64,000 nt of DNA from Rhodobacterales bacterium RIFCSPHIGHO2_02_FULL_62_130 (GTDB lineage: Bacteria > Pseudomonadota > Alphaproteobacteria > Rhodobacterales > Rhodobacteraceae): NCBI GenBank assembly GCA_001828855.1, contig MHZT01000044.1:62001-126000 (forward strand), in the 5' to 3' direction. The position numbers were made by a program, and so were the translations under genes. The notes below the pieces were generated by a model. It saw only the letters and a list, made by a program, of their open reading frames with translations, was not told the origin of the DNA and made no database searches. Of the stretch, positions 47,307 to 56,565 are shown one piece after another; the stretch's first letter is position 1; each line of letters starts with the position of its first letter.

Positions 47307-48176
47307 ATGAATGGTCAACCTTTGGGCCTGAAAACCCTGACAACCGCCTTTCTGACCCTCTGGCTTCTGGCTGCCGTATTCCCGTTTGCGTGGACGGTCT
47401 GGGGCAGCTTCAAGGTTGAGGCCGATTTCTTCTCGCGCCAATCGTGGTGGTTTGCCATCGAAGGCGTCCGCACCGTGCAGCAAACCGGCGGCACCTTCAC
47501 GCTGGCCGGCTATGAAGGCGCTTGGGTGCAGAACGAATTCTGGAAAGCCGCGATCAACACCCTGATCGTGACGCTGTCGGTCACGACGATCTCGTTGGTG
47601 GTGGGGACGCTTGGCGGTTATGCGCTGGCAAGATCGGGCCACCGCTATGCGTTCTGGATTCTGATTGCGGCGCTGGTGTTCCGTGCCATGCCGCATATCA
47701 CGCTGGTGTCGGGTTATCTGCTGCCGTTCTTCCAGTTGAACATCTGGGGCTATCTGCCCACCACCATCATCGTGCTGGTCGCAATCAACCAGCCCTTCAC
47801 CCTGTGGATGCTGCACAGCTTTTTCCTGTCGATCCCCAAGGATCTGGACGAAAGCGCACTGGTCGATGGCTGCACAAGGTTTCAGGCTTTCCGCATGGTC
47901 ATCATCCCCGTGATGTGGCCGGGTGTGATCACGACCGGCCTGTTCAGCTTTTTGCTGGGATATAACGACTTCGCGGTCACCTCGATGCTGCTGCGTCAGG
48001 AAAACCAGACCATGATCCCGAAAATCGCCTCCTTCCTTGGGTCCATCCAGAACGAAGGCAATGTGATGTTCGCTGTTGCCGCCGTTGTGTCGGCGACGGT
48101 CCCGCTCTTCATCCTCGTTCTTTTCTTCCAACGGCAGATTGTATCCGGCCTGACCGCCGGCGCCGTGAAAGGGTAA
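47307..48176 (+). CDS. Carbohydrate-type ABC transporter permease (MalG/UgpE-like)
   Basis: The 289-residue product has six predicted membrane segments and the EAA coupling loop DESALVDGCTRFQAFRMVII. It begins one base after the stop of its partner permease and is followed by the ATPase gene after three bases. It forms the second half of the heterodimeric channel. Confidence 0.94.
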   Translation: MNGQPLGLKTLTTAFLTLWLLAAVFPFAWTVWGSFKVEADFFSRQSWWFAIEGVRTVQQTGGTFTLAGYEGAWVQNEFWKAAINTLIVTLSVTTISLVVGTLGGYALARSGHRYAFWILIAALVFRAMPHITLVSGYLLPFFQLNIWGYLPTTIIVLVAINQPFTLWMLHSFFLSIPKDLDESALVDGCTRFQAFRMVIIPVMWPGVITTGLFSFLLGYNDFAVTSMLLRQENQTMIPKIASFLGSIQNEGNVMFAVAAVVSATVPLFILVLFFQRQIVSGLTAGAVKG

Positions 48177-48179
48177 ATC

Positions 48180-49229
48180 ATGGCACAAATCCGCCTCGTC
48201 AATGTCTGCAAACGCTGGGGCGCCTATGTGGGCGTCGATAACTTCAACCTTGAAATCGCAGACTCCGAATTTCTGGTTCTGCTGGGGCCATCGGGCTGTG
48301 GCAAGACAACAACCATGCGGATGATCGCAGGGCTTGAGGAGTTGACCTCGGGCGAAATCTGGATCGGGGACAAGATGGTCAACCGGCTGGAGCCGAAAGA
48401 CCGCGATATCTCGATGGTGTTCCAAAGCTACGGGCTTTACCCGAACCTGTCGGTCTATGAAAACATCCGCTTTCCGCTGCGGGTCCGCAATATTCCCAAG
48501 GCCGAGCACCATGAACGGGTGATGCGGGCATCGGATATGGTGGAACTGGGGCCGTTCCTTGACCGCCGCCCCGCCGCCCTGTCAGGCGGCCAGCGTCAGC
48601 GGGTGGCCTTGGCGCGCGCCATCGTGCGCGAGCCGAACGCCTTTCTGATGGACGAACCGCTGTCCAACCTTGACGCCAAGCTACGTGTCTCGACACGGGC
48701 GCAGATCAAGAACCTGCACCACACCCTGAAAACCACCACGATCTATGTCACCCATGACCAGATCGAGGCGATGACGCTGGCCGACCGTGTGGTGGTGATG
48801 AATCACGGCGTTGTGCAGCAGCTTGGCACCCCGACCGAAATTTACGACCGCCCCGCCAACACCTTTGTCGCAAGCTTTATCGGATCGCCGGCGATGAACC
48901 TGATTGCGGGTGAGGTTGTGGACGGCACCTTCCACGCCGAGGGGATGCAGATTGCAGGGCTGCGCGCGGTGGCCGGGCCTGTCACACTGGGCTTTCGGGC
49001 CGAGGATGCGCGGGTCGTCCACGAGGGCGGCGAAATCACTGCGCCCGTCTATTCGATGGAGCTTTTGGGCGATGCAACGCTGGTCTCGGTGCGGATCGGC
49101 ACAGCCCTTGTGGCGGTGCGTGCGCCCAAGGATTTCCGCATCGAGATCGGCGCGTCGATCCGCATGGCGGTCCCCCACGCCGCTGTCCACCTTTTTGACC
49201 ATGCCACTGGCGCAAGGCTTGATGTATGA
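48180..49229 (+). CDS. ABC transporter ATP-binding protein (MalK/UgpC family)
   Basis: This 349-residue ATPase has Walker A GPSGCGKTT, signature LSGGQRQRVALARAI, Walker B FLMDEPLSNLD and a C-terminal TOBE-like domain (about residues 240-349). It energises the importer encoded just upstream. In UgpC/MalK proteins the C-terminal domain can also receive regulatory signals. Confidence 0.95.
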   Translation: MAQIRLVNVCKRWGAYVGVDNFNLEIADSEFLVLLGPSGCGKTTTMRMIAGLEELTSGEIWIGDKMVNRLEPKDRDISMVFQSYGLYPNLSVYENIRFPLRVRNIPKAEHHERVMRASDMVELGPFLDRRPAALSGGQRQRVALARAIVREPNAFLMDEPLSNLDAKLRVSTRAQIKNLHHTLKTTTIYVTHDQIEAMTLADRVVVMNHGVVQQLGTPTEIYDRPANTFVASFIGSPAMNLIAGEVVDGTFHAEGMQIAGLRAVAGPVTLGFRAEDARVVHEGGEITAPVYSMELLGDATLVSVRIGTALVAVRAPKDFRIEIGASIRMAVPHAAVHLFDHATGARLDV

Positions 49230-49289
49230 AAGGGTTGCCCGCCCCAGCGGCTTTGTCGCAAATTGGGTGCGGGCATAGGGAGAGTTCGG

Positions 49290-50309
49290 TTGGCCAATGA
49301 GAAAGTCACATCGCTGGAGGTTGCCGCCTTGGCAGGTGTCAGCCAATCTGCGGTCAGCCGCGTTTTCACGCCCGGCTCCTCGGTAAGCCAGAAAACCGCC
49401 GACAAGGTGCGTGCTGCGGCGGCCCAGCTTGGCTATCGCCCCAATGTGCTGGCGCGATCACTCAAATCCGGCAAAAGCCGGATCATTGGCTTGGTCGTGG
49501 CCTATCTGGAGAACTACTTCTACCCCGAAATGGTAGAGCGGCTTTCGACCGAATTGCAGAAGGTCGGCTATCATGTGCTGATCTTTCTTGCGCCTGTAGC
49601 TTCGGTCAATGTGGATCAGGTCATTCGGGAAATTCTTGATTATCAAGTGGATGGCATTGTGATGGCCTCGGTCTCGATGTCATCCGAACTGGCAGCACGC
49701 TGTGCGGCCACGGGGATTCCGGTTGTTCTGTTCAACCGCGCCCACGCCGACAAGAATCTGTCCTCTGTCACCTCGGACAACTTTGCGGGCGGCAAGGCGC
49801 TGGCGGATTACCTCTGCTCGCTCGGGCATCAGCGCATCGCCTATATTGCCGGTTTCGCTGGCGCCTCGACCCAAGCTGACCGTGAGGCGGGGTTTCGTGC
49901 AGGGCTGGCCGAGGCAGGGCAAGAATTATTCGCCCGCGCTGATGGCAATTTCGACTATGCCACCGCTCAGGCCGCCGCGCGCGAGTTGTTTGCCACCTCA
50001 CGCCGCCCCGATGCGGTTTTTGTCGCCAATGACCATATGGCCTTTGCGGTAATGGATGTGCTGCGCTTCGAACTGGGGCTGCGCGTGCCAGAGGATGTTT
50101 CCGTTGTGGGCTTTGACGATGTGCCGCCCGCCGCATGGCCTGCCTATAACCTGACGACCTTCCGCCAGCGGGTTGACCAGATGGTCGCCGAAACCGTCAC
50201 CATGTTGACCACTTGGATCGCAGCCGACCAGCCCGAAGTTGCCCGCGTGGTGCTGTCAGGCGAGTTGGTGATCCGTGGCTCGACCCGCCGCCATGGAACC
50301 ACCCGATGA
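49290..50309 (+). CDS. LacI-family transcriptional regulator (likely controller of the island)
   Basis: The 339-residue protein has an N-terminal LacI helix-turn-helix (SLEVAALAGVSQSAVSRVF) with hinge (YRPNVLARSLKSGKS) and a periplasmic-binding-protein-like effector domain. The start is probably the TTG at 49290, which has GGGAGAG at a suitable distance; a TTG nine codons earlier is less likely. It follows the importer genes and overlaps the small gene at 50306 by four bases. The CG-centred palindromes at 43394, 44762, 53256, 53427 and 60279 fit the operator type of this family, so I infer it controls all these units. Confidence 0.92.
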   Translation: MANEKVTSLEVAALAGVSQSAVSRVFTPGSSVSQKTADKVRAAAAQLGYRPNVLARSLKSGKSRIIGLVVAYLENYFYPEMVERLSTELQKVGYHVLIFLAPVASVNVDQVIREILDYQVDGIVMASVSMSSELAARCAATGIPVVLFNRAHADKNLSSVTSDNFAGGKALADYLCSLGHQRIAYIAGFAGASTQADREAGFRAGLAEAGQELFARADGNFDYATAQAAARELFATSRRPDAVFVANDHMAFAVMDVLRFELGLRVPEDVSVVGFDDVPPAAWPAYNLTTFRQRVDQMVAETVTMLTTWIAADQPEVARVVLSGELVIRGSTRRHGTTR

Positions 50310-50449
50310 CCGAAGCCGATTTCCGCGCCCGCCTTGCAGCCTTGGGAATAGAACTTGATGCTCATGCCTTTGCCGCAGCCTTCAAGGGCGCGCAGCATTT
50401 GCGGGCCGAGGTTGCCAAGATTGACGCCTATCTGGCCGCAAAAGCATGA
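50306..50449 (+). CDS. Small AtzG/GatC-like accessory protein
   Basis: This 47-residue protein (starting MTEADFRARLAALGIELDAH) is mostly helical. Its size, position and ATGA overlaps with both neighbours resemble AtzG, the small subunit that stabilises the AtzE amidase in the cyanuric acid pathway, and GatC of GatCAB. Sequence similarity to the DUF4089 (AtzG) pattern is modest, so the assignment rests mainly on gene order. Confidence 0.65.
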   Translation: MTEADFRARLAALGIELDAHAFAAAFKGAQHLRAEVAKIDAYLAAKA

Positions 50450-51804
50450 CCGATCCGGCCGATTATTCGATTCCCGAAGCCGCCTTGGCGCTGCGCGAAG
50501 GCAGATTGACTGCGCGGCAACTGGTGACTGCTGCGCTGGACCGGATCGCGCAGCGCAACGACCGGCTACACGCCTTCACCCATCTGAACCCTGATGCTCT
50601 GGCCGAAGCTGACCGCGCCGATGCCATGCTGGCCGCAGGTGCTGCCCCCCCCTTGTGCGGGATTCCGGTTGCCGTGAAAGACCTGATTGACGTGGGCGGA
50701 CTGCCTGCCACCAGTGGCTCTGCCGTGCTGTCGGGGCGGATTGCCGCCGCGGATGCCGATGCCGTAGCGCAGTTGCGCGCACAAGGCGCTGTGATCCTTG
50801 GCAAACTTGCCACCTATGAATTCGCCATGGTCGGCCCCGACCTGAACTTGCCCGATCCGCCCGCCCGCAATCCATGGAATTTGAACCATATCACCGGCGG
50901 ATCGTCCTCGGGGTCGGCCAGTGCTGTGGCAGGGGGGCTTGTGCGGTTGGCCCTTGGCACCGATACCGGCGGCTCTATCCGAAGCCCCTCGGCCTATTGC
51001 GGCTGCGTCGGGCTGAAACCCAGTTATGACCGCGTTTCCCGTGCCGGAGCCTTCCCCCTCTCGCCCGCGCTGGATCACACCGGCCCGCTGGCCGCAACGG
51101 TCGAAGAGGCCGCGCTTGCCCTTGACGCGATGACAGCAGCGCCGAACGATTGGCGCCCCGCCAGCGCCCGCCTTGATCGCGGCGCAGAGGGCTTGCGGAT
51201 CGGCTATGCCCGCGACTGGTTCGCGCAAGACCTACAGGCAAGCCCCGCCCTGATCCGCGCCATGGACGATGCCGCCGCCAGCTTTTCCATGCTTGGGGCC
51301 AGTATCACCCCAGTATCGCTACCCGACTACGGCATGTTCGAGGCCGCTGGCTCGGTCATTCTGCATGCCGAGGCGCTGGCCGAACACCTGTCACTGATCC
51401 GCGACCACCTGCCGCGTTATGGCCGGCCCGTGCTGCAATGCCTTGCCTTCGGAACCGCGGTCGATGCCGAAGATGTTCAGCGCGCCCGTATGGCGCAAGC
51501 CTGCCTGACCCAAGACATGCTGGCGGCGATGGCACCTTTTGATCTGGTGATTACGGCCACCACACTGACCCCTGCCCTGCCTTTCTCGGCCTTCGACGGG
51601 GAAAAGGCCGTCTGGACGCCGATGCGGACCATCCCTTTCAACGTCACAGGCCAACCGGTGCTGTCGGTTCCGGTGGGCTTTGACGGCGATCTGCCGCTGG
51701 GGATGCAGATTATCGGGCGCAGGGGCGACGAAGACCTGATTTGCGCCGCCGGTAATGCCTTTGAGCGGGCGACAGACCATTCGGTCCAGCGCCCGCCGCT
51801 TTGA
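50446..51804 (+). CDS. Amidase signature family enzyme (AtzE/GatA-like)
   Basis: The 452-residue enzyme has the amidase signature catalytic set: Lys in VAVKDLIDVGG, and the Ser region GGSSSGSASAVAGG followed by LGTDTGGSIRSPSAYCG. It should hydrolyse an amide or carbamate. It overlaps the small AtzG-like gene upstream and lies in the LacI/importer operon, so it probably acts on the imported compound or a close product. It converges on the HisD-like gene with a strong hairpin between them. Confidence 0.92.
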   Translation: MTDPADYSIPEAALALREGRLTARQLVTAALDRIAQRNDRLHAFTHLNPDALAEADRADAMLAAGAAPPLCGIPVAVKDLIDVGGLPATSGSAVLSGRIAAADADAVAQLRAQGAVILGKLATYEFAMVGPDLNLPDPPARNPWNLNHITGGSSSGSASAVAGGLVRLALGTDTGGSIRSPSAYCGCVGLKPSYDRVSRAGAFPLSPALDHTGPLAATVEEAALALDAMTAAPNDWRPASARLDRGAEGLRIGYARDWFAQDLQASPALIRAMDDAAASFSMLGASITPVSLPDYGMFEAAGSVILHAEALAEHLSLIRDHLPRYGRPVLQCLAFGTAVDAEDVQRARMAQACLTQDMLAAMAPFDLVITATTLTPALPFSAFDGEKAVWTPMRTIPFNVTGQPVLSVPVGFDGDLPLGMQIIGRRGDEDLICAAGNAFERATDHSVQRPPL

Positions 51805-51852
51805 TTTCCTCTTGGCTCGAGCTTAGCTGACATAACCACATTGGCCTGCCGA

Positions 51853-51879
51853 TGCGGTCAGGGGCTGGCCCTGACCGCA
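51853..51879. terminator. Bidirectional hairpin between amidase and HisD-like gene
   Basis: TGCGGTCAGGG (51853-51863) pairs perfectly with CCCTGACCGCA (51869-51879) over a 5-nt loop in the 97-base gap between convergent genes. T runs are lacking. Confidence 0.6.
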
Positions 51880-51901
51880 GGTTCAAGATTAGCCGCGCAG
51901 G

Positions 51902-53197
51902 TTAGCGCACCTGCATCCGGTCCAGCCGCAATTGTGCCGCGCGGCGGTGGCCTTCCAGGCCTTCGCTTGCGGCTTGGCGGGCGGCAGGCGGAGCAACTGC
52001 CTCGACCCCATGCGGCTCAAGCCATTGATGGGTAGCGATTTTCACATAGGCCCCCACCCATAGCCCGCCTGTATAGCGCCCTGCGGCCATCGTGGGCAAA
52101 GTATGATTGGTGCCGGAACATTTGTCGGAATAGACCACGCTGGCAAGTTCGCCGATGAACAGCGACCCGTAATTCCGCAGCTTTTTGGCAAAGCCATGTG
52201 GATCGGCAGTATGGACCTGCAAATGCTCGGCGGCGATGAAATCCGAATAGGCGATCATCGCGGCCTCGTCTTCGCACACCGCAATCTCGCCATAATCGCG
52301 CCATGCAGGGGCTGCGACATGGGCGGTCGATAGAGTGGCAAGCTGCTTTTCAACCTCGGCCACCACGGCTTCGGCCAAGGGGCGGTGCGTTGTGATCAGG
52401 CCAACCCGCGTGCGAACATCATGTTCAGCCTGTGCCAGAAGGTCGGTTGCGATCATTTCGGCATCGCCGGTCGCGTCGGCAAGGATGTAGATCTCGGACG
52501 GCCCTGCAAGCTGATCGATCCCTACCGGACCGAACACCTGCCGCTTTGCCTCGTTCACAAAAGCATTGCCCGGCCCCATGATCTTCATCACAGCAGGCAC
52601 GGTTTCGGTGCCATAGGCCATCGCCGCAATCGCCTGTGCGCCGCCGATGCGGAAAATCCGGTCCGCTCCCGACAGGTGACAACCCGCAACCATAGCGATA
52701 TGCGCGTTGGGCGGCAGACAAGCGATCACCTCGGACACTCCGGCAACCTTGGCCGGAACGATGGTCATGATCGGGGCCGACAACAACGGGAACCGCCCGC
52801 CCGGCACATAGCAGCCGACACGGTCGATCGGAATCACCCGATGCCCCATGAACACCCCCGGAAGCGCCTCGATATCCAGAGGCAGAATCGTCGCAAGCTG
52901 CGCCTCGGCAAAGCGACGAACGTTGGCAATGGCGAATTCGGTGTCCTTGCGGGTCTGCGGATCAAGGGCCGCCACGGCAGCCTCGCGCTCGGCCTGCGTA
53001 ACTTCGAACACCTGCAGATCCGATTGGTCGAACTTGGCGGAATATTCCCGCACTGCAACATCACCACGGGTTTTTACATCGGCAAGGATCGTCGCAACCA
53101 GTTCGGCAACCGGCTTGTTGTCAGCATCGGCATTGCGGGTTGGAGCCTTGAGCCAAGCAACCTTGGCGGCGGGAAAGGGTTCTGGCAGATTTGACAT
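51902..53197 (-). CDS. Histidinol dehydrogenase-like enzyme, paralog 1
   Basis: This 431-residue protein has the HisD fold and all catalytic positions: Gln and His in LLAQAEHD (zinc), Glu-His in FIAAEHLQV, Asp in [14 protein letters not shown], and the late His in LEGHRRAAQ. HisD enzymes oxidise an alcohol to a carboxylate in two NAD-dependent steps. No histidine biosynthesis genes are nearby, and a second copy lies divergently, so another alcohol is likely; sulfopropanediol 3-dehydrogenase (HpsN) is a known relative with such a role. A LacI-type site lies 58 bases upstream of its start. Confidence 0.9.
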   Translation of the reverse strand: MSNLPEPFPAAKVAWLKAPTRNADADNKPVAELVATILADVKTRGDVAVREYSAKFDQSDLQVFEVTQAEREAAVAALDPQTRKDTEFAIANVRRFAEAQLATILPLDIEALPGVFMGHRVIPIDRVGCYVPGGRFPLLSAPIMTIVPAKVAGVSEVIACLPPNAHIAMVAGCHLSGADRIFRIGGAQAIAAMAYGTETVPAVMKIMGPGNAFVNEAKRQVFGPVGIDQLAGPSEIYILADATGDAEMIATDLLAQAEHDVRTRVGLITTHRPLAEAVVAEVEKQLATLSTAHVAAPAWRDYGEIAVCEDEAAMIAYSDFIAAEHLQVHTADPHGFAKKLRNYGSLFIGELASVVYSDKCSGTNHTLPTMAAGRYTGGLWVGAYVKIATHQWLEPHGVEAVAPPAARQAASEGLEGHRRAAQLRLDRMQVR

Positions 53198-53255
53198 AGG
53201 ACGCTCCGTTCTGGCCTGTGTGCGGTATGACTATTGGGGCGGAATATATGGCATA

Positions 53256-53271
53256 ATGCATACGATTGCAA
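53256..53271. promoter_or_regulatory. Candidate LacI-type operator, site 3
   Basis: ATGCATACGATTGCAA differs at one base from the complement of sites 2 and 5. It lies between the divergent HisD-like genes, 58 bases before the minus-strand copy. Confidence 0.78.
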
Positions 53272-53426
53272 AGATAAGTTTGCCCAATCTCCAAAACGCC
53301 GACCCTTCAGCCAATTTATAACGGGAAAACAATCGCTTGTCGCGCCTTCTAGCGGCATACGTACAAATATTTCACTTAGCCCAGCACAAGACACTTGCCA
53401 TACCCTCGCAGTTTGCCCTATCCATG

Positions 53427-53442
53427 TTGCAAACGTATTCAA
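53427..53442. promoter_or_regulatory. Candidate LacI-type operator, site 4
   Basis: TTGCAAACGTATTCAA matches the CG-centred palindrome with one mismatch and resembles site 1. It ends 13 bases before the ATG of the plus-strand HisD-like gene, where a bound repressor would block transcription. Confidence 0.65.
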
Positions 53443-53455
53443 GCCGGGGGAAAAG

Positions 53456-54766
53456 ATGTCGGTGACTTGGCTGAAGCGCGGCAAGCCGGAAACAGAGCGC
53501 GCCGCCGATGACGCAAAGGTTCGGGCAACGGTGGAAACCGTTCTTGGCGATATCGAGACGCGCGGCGATGCAGCGGTGCGGGATTTGTCGGTGAAATTTG
53601 ACAAATATGACCCGCCCGCTTTCAGGCTGACCGCATCGGAAATCGAGTCTGCGATGGCCAAGGTCGCCCCGCGCGACATGGAAGATATCCGCTTTGCCCA
53701 GACCCAGATCCGGCGCTTTGCCGAAGCCCAGCGCGCCTCGATGACCGATATCGAGGTGGAAACCCTGCCCGGCGTCTTTCTGGGCCACCGCAATATTCCG
53801 GTACAATCGGTGGGTTGCTATGTGCCGGGCGGCAAGTTTCCCATGGTCGCCTCGGCGCATATGTCGGTATTGACTGCGGCTGTGGCAGGAGTTCCGCGCA
53901 TCATCGCCAGCGCGCCGCCGGTGAATGGCGCGCCGCATCCGGCGATTGTGGCTGCGATGGCGATGGGCGGCGCGCATGAAATCTATGTGATGGGCGGCAT
54001 GCAGGCGGTGGGGGCGATGGCCATCGGGACCGAAACCATCAAACCCGTGGATATGCTGGTCGGCCCCGGCAATGCCTATGTGGCCGAGGCCAAACGCCAG
54101 CTTTATGGCCGCGTCGGCATCGACCTGTTCGCAGGCCCGACCGAAACGATGGTGATCGCGGATGATACGGTGGATGCCGAGCTATGCGCGACCGACCTGC
54201 TGGGACAGGCCGAACACGGCTACAACTCGCCCGCGGTGCTGCTGACCAATTCGCGCAAACTGGCCGAAGCGACCTTGCTGGAAATCGACCGCCTGCTGGA
54301 AATCCTGCCCACTGCGGCAACGGCGGGCGTAAGTTGGGCCGATTACGGCGAGGTGATCCTGTGCGACAGCTATGACGAGATGCTGGCCGTCGCCAATGAC
54401 ATCGCGTCCGAGCATGTGCAGGTGATGACCGACCGCGATGACTGGTTCCTTGAGAACATGCACAGCTATGGCGCGCTTTTCCTTGGCCCGCGCACCAATG
54501 TCGCCAACGGCGATAAGGTGATTGGCACCAACCACACGCTGCCCACCAAAAAGGCAGGGCGCTATACCGGCGGATTGTGGGTTGGCAAGTTTCTGAAAAC
54601 CCACAGCTATCAGCGCGTTGTCACCGACGAGGCGGCGGCATTGGTGGGTGAATACGGCAGTCGGCTGTGCATGCTGGAAGGCTTTGTCGGCCATGCCGAA
54701 CAGTGCAACATCCGCGTGCGCCGCTATGGCCACAAGAATATCCCCTACGGAGCTGCCGCAGAATGA
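53456..54766 (+). CDS. Histidinol dehydrogenase-like enzyme, paralog 2 (HpsN-like)
   Basis: The 436-residue protein again retains the HisD catalytic residues: [31 protein letters not shown] and the late His in [12 protein letters not shown]. The substrate loop reads AGPTETMV where paralog 1 and HisD have AGPSE. From memory the C-terminal region ([20 protein letters not shown]) resembles sulfopropanediol 3-dehydrogenase of marine Rhodobacteraceae. The ATG at 53456 follows a GGGGGAAAAG ribosome site. It is the first gene of a plus-strand operon through 59172 and overlaps the SDR gene. Confidence 0.9.
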   Translation: MSVTWLKRGKPETERAADDAKVRATVETVLGDIETRGDAAVRDLSVKFDKYDPPAFRLTASEIESAMAKVAPRDMEDIRFAQTQIRRFAEAQRASMTDIEVETLPGVFLGHRNIPVQSVGCYVPGGKFPMVASAHMSVLTAAVAGVPRIIASAPPVNGAPHPAIVAAMAMGGAHEIYVMGGMQAVGAMAIGTETIKPVDMLVGPGNAYVAEAKRQLYGRVGIDLFAGPTETMVIADDTVDAELCATDLLGQAEHGYNSPAVLLTNSRKLAEATLLEIDRLLEILPTAATAGVSWADYGEVILCDSYDEMLAVANDIASEHVQVMTDRDDWFLENMHSYGALFLGPRTNVANGDKVIGTNHTLPTKKAGRYTGGLWVGKFLKTHSYQRVVTDEAAALVGEYGSRLCMLEGFVGHAEQCNIRVRRYGHKNIPYGAAAE

Positions 54767-55527
54767 CCCTGCCCCGCACCCCATCGTTCCGGCTGGATGG
54801 TCGTCGCGCCTTGGTGGCGGGGGCATCTTCGGGCATCGGCGCCGCCTGCGCCGTAGCCTTGGCCGAGCAAGGTGCCGAGGTTACCCTATGCGCCCGCCGC
54901 GGGACCGAGTTGGCGGCACTTGCAGCCGAAATGACAGCGGCGGGGATGCGGGCGCGCACGCTGACGCTGGACATCACCGATCTGACTGCCACCGAGGCGG
55001 CTCTGGCAGCCCTTCCTGCGTATGACGTTCTGGTCAATTCCGCCGGGATCGCGCGCCATTCGCCCGCGATCGAGACCAGGCCCGAGGATTTCGATCTTGC
55101 CGCCAATCTCAACTTTCGCGCCGCATATTTCCTGACCCGCACCGTTGCGGCGCGGCTGATCGCCGAGGGCAAGACCGGCAGCCTGATCAATATCTCAAGC
55201 CAGATGGCCCATGTCGGCGGCATTGACCGCGCTGTTTATGCCGCCACCAAACACGCAGTCGAAGGCATGACCAAAAGTATGGCGATCGAATGGGGTCCAC
55301 ATGGCATCCGCGTCAACACTATCGCCCCCACCTTCATCCGGACGCCGCTCACCGAAGTTACCTTCGCAAACCCCGACCGCGCCGCGTGGATCGCCAGCAA
55401 GATCAAACTGGGCCGCGTTGGCGAGGTGACCGACATCATGGGGGCGGTGGCGTTGCTTGCCTCGGATGCGGGCAGCCTGATCACCGGAACCTCTTTGCTT
55501 ATCGATGGCGGCTGGACCGCAGATTGA
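54763..55527 (+). CDS. SDR-family oxidoreductase
   Basis: This 254-residue classical short-chain dehydrogenase has the cofactor motif [16 protein letters not shown], and the catalytic Ser with YAATK. An arginine pair after the second strand (CARRGTE) suggests NADP use. It overlaps the HisD-like gene by four bases, the same pairing as HisD/SDR modules for diol oxidation. It may make or epimerise the alcohol used by the HisD-like enzyme. Confidence 0.93.
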   Translation: MTLPRTPSFRLDGRRALVAGASSGIGAACAVALAEQGAEVTLCARRGTELAALAAEMTAAGMRARTLTLDITDLTATEAALAALPAYDVLVNSAGIARHSPAIETRPEDFDLAANLNFRAAYFLTRTVAARLIAEGKTGSLINISSQMAHVGGIDRAVYAATKHAVEGMTKSMAIEWGPHGIRVNTIAPTFIRTPLTEVTFANPDRAAWIASKIKLGRVGEVTDIMGAVALLASDAGSLITGTSLLIDGGWTAD

Positions 55528-55556
55528 CCAAAACTGACTAACCCCAAAGGTGCCAC

Positions 55557-56525
55557 ATGACTCCTGCCGAAATGGAAGCCCGTATCGTCCGCTATGGCGA
55601 TCTGCGCCCCTGCAAGACCGCGTTCATTGACGCGCATACTCCCGGATCGAACCGGAAAGAGAACTTCACCATCATCGGCGGCGGCGTGTCGGAATCCCCT
55701 GACCAGCACGTTCATATCGTTGACACCCCCGGCTTCAACATCGGGGCGGCTGGGCAGCCTCCGGGGTGCCGCAACTCGTTGCACACCCACCGCACCGCCG
55801 AGGTGTTCTTCGTGCTGAAAGGCCGCTGGAGGTTCTTCTGGGGCCGTTGGGGAACAGCCGGAGAATTTGTGGCCGAGGAAGGTGATATCTTCAACATCCC
55901 GACCGGCATTTTCCGCGCCTTTGAGAATATCGGCACCGATTACGGGATGATCATGGCCATCCTTGGCGGGGATGACGCTGGTGGCGGCGTGGTCTGGGCG
56001 CCGCAGGTCATCACCGATGCCAAGGATTACGGGCTGGTACTGGGCAAGAACGGCAAGCTTTACGACACCAAACAGGGCCAAAGCCTGCCCGAAGGCGTGC
56101 CGCCCATGCCGCTGTTGACGGATGAGGAACTCAAAGCCTTCCCCGAACCCACCACCGCCGAGGTGATCCCGAATTGTGTGGCCCGCTATTGGGACCTGAT
56201 GGCGCTGTCGGATCGCCAGCCCGCCAAGGTGATCGGCGCCGAAGGCAAACTGCGCGACCGTCCGGGGTTCGAGGTTGAACTGCTGTCGCGCAACTCGATC
56301 CCCGACACGCCCTACACCCTGAACCAGCACGAGATTCTGATGCCGATGCGCGGCTATTGGCGTCTGTCTTGGGCGGATGGCTCGACCGTTCTGAACCCCG
56401 GCGATACGGCGGCGATCCCCCCCGGTCTGGAACACAGCCTTGCACCGTCTATGACAGGTGAATCCTCGCTCTATCGTGTTATCAGCACGAATGACCCCGC
56501 CGGCACCACCGGTCGCCTCCTGTAG
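55557..56525 (+). CDS. Double cupin-domain protein
   Basis: The 322-residue product contains two cupin units. The first (about residues 60-130) has metal-ligand-like His and Glu residues (LHTHRTAEVFFVLKGRWRFFWG, residues 77-98) and the closing element near DIFNIPTGIFRAF. The second (about 230-310) reads NQHEILMPMRGYWRL and ends GDTAAIPPGLEHSL. Such bicupins include dioxygenases, isomerases and lyases on aromatic or sugar acids. Its specific reaction is unknown. It lies 29 bases after the SDR gene in the same operon. Confidence 0.87.
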   Translation: MTPAEMEARIVRYGDLRPCKTAFIDAHTPGSNRKENFTIIGGGVSESPDQHVHIVDTPGFNIGAAGQPPGCRNSLHTHRTAEVFFVLKGRWRFFWGRWGTAGEFVAEEGDIFNIPTGIFRAFENIGTDYGMIMAILGGDDAGGGVVWAPQVITDAKDYGLVLGKNGKLYDTKQGQSLPEGVPPMPLLTDEELKAFPEPTTAEVIPNCVARYWDLMALSDRQPAKVIGAEGKLRDRPGFEVELLSRNSIPDTPYTLNQHEILMPMRGYWRLSWADGSTVLNPGDTAAIPPGLEHSLAPSMTGESSLYRVISTNDPAGTTGRLL

Positions 56526-56565
56526 GTCGGGGTTCACCCCGACTCCCGCCCTCAAAGGACTGCCC

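Noticed and set aside
47286-48512. Minus-strand frame of 408 codons opposite the MalG-like permease and ATPase
   Set aside because: The plus-strand genes have clear EAA and Walker motifs; the antisense product has none.
53351-53366. CGGCATACGTACAAAT as a sixth LacI-type site
   Set aside because: The central GCATACGTA fits but most of the right half does not; too weak to list as an operator.
51902-54766. Histidine biosynthesis locus
   Set aside because: Two hisD-like genes are present but no other his gene, and the genes lie in a LacI-type catabolic island.
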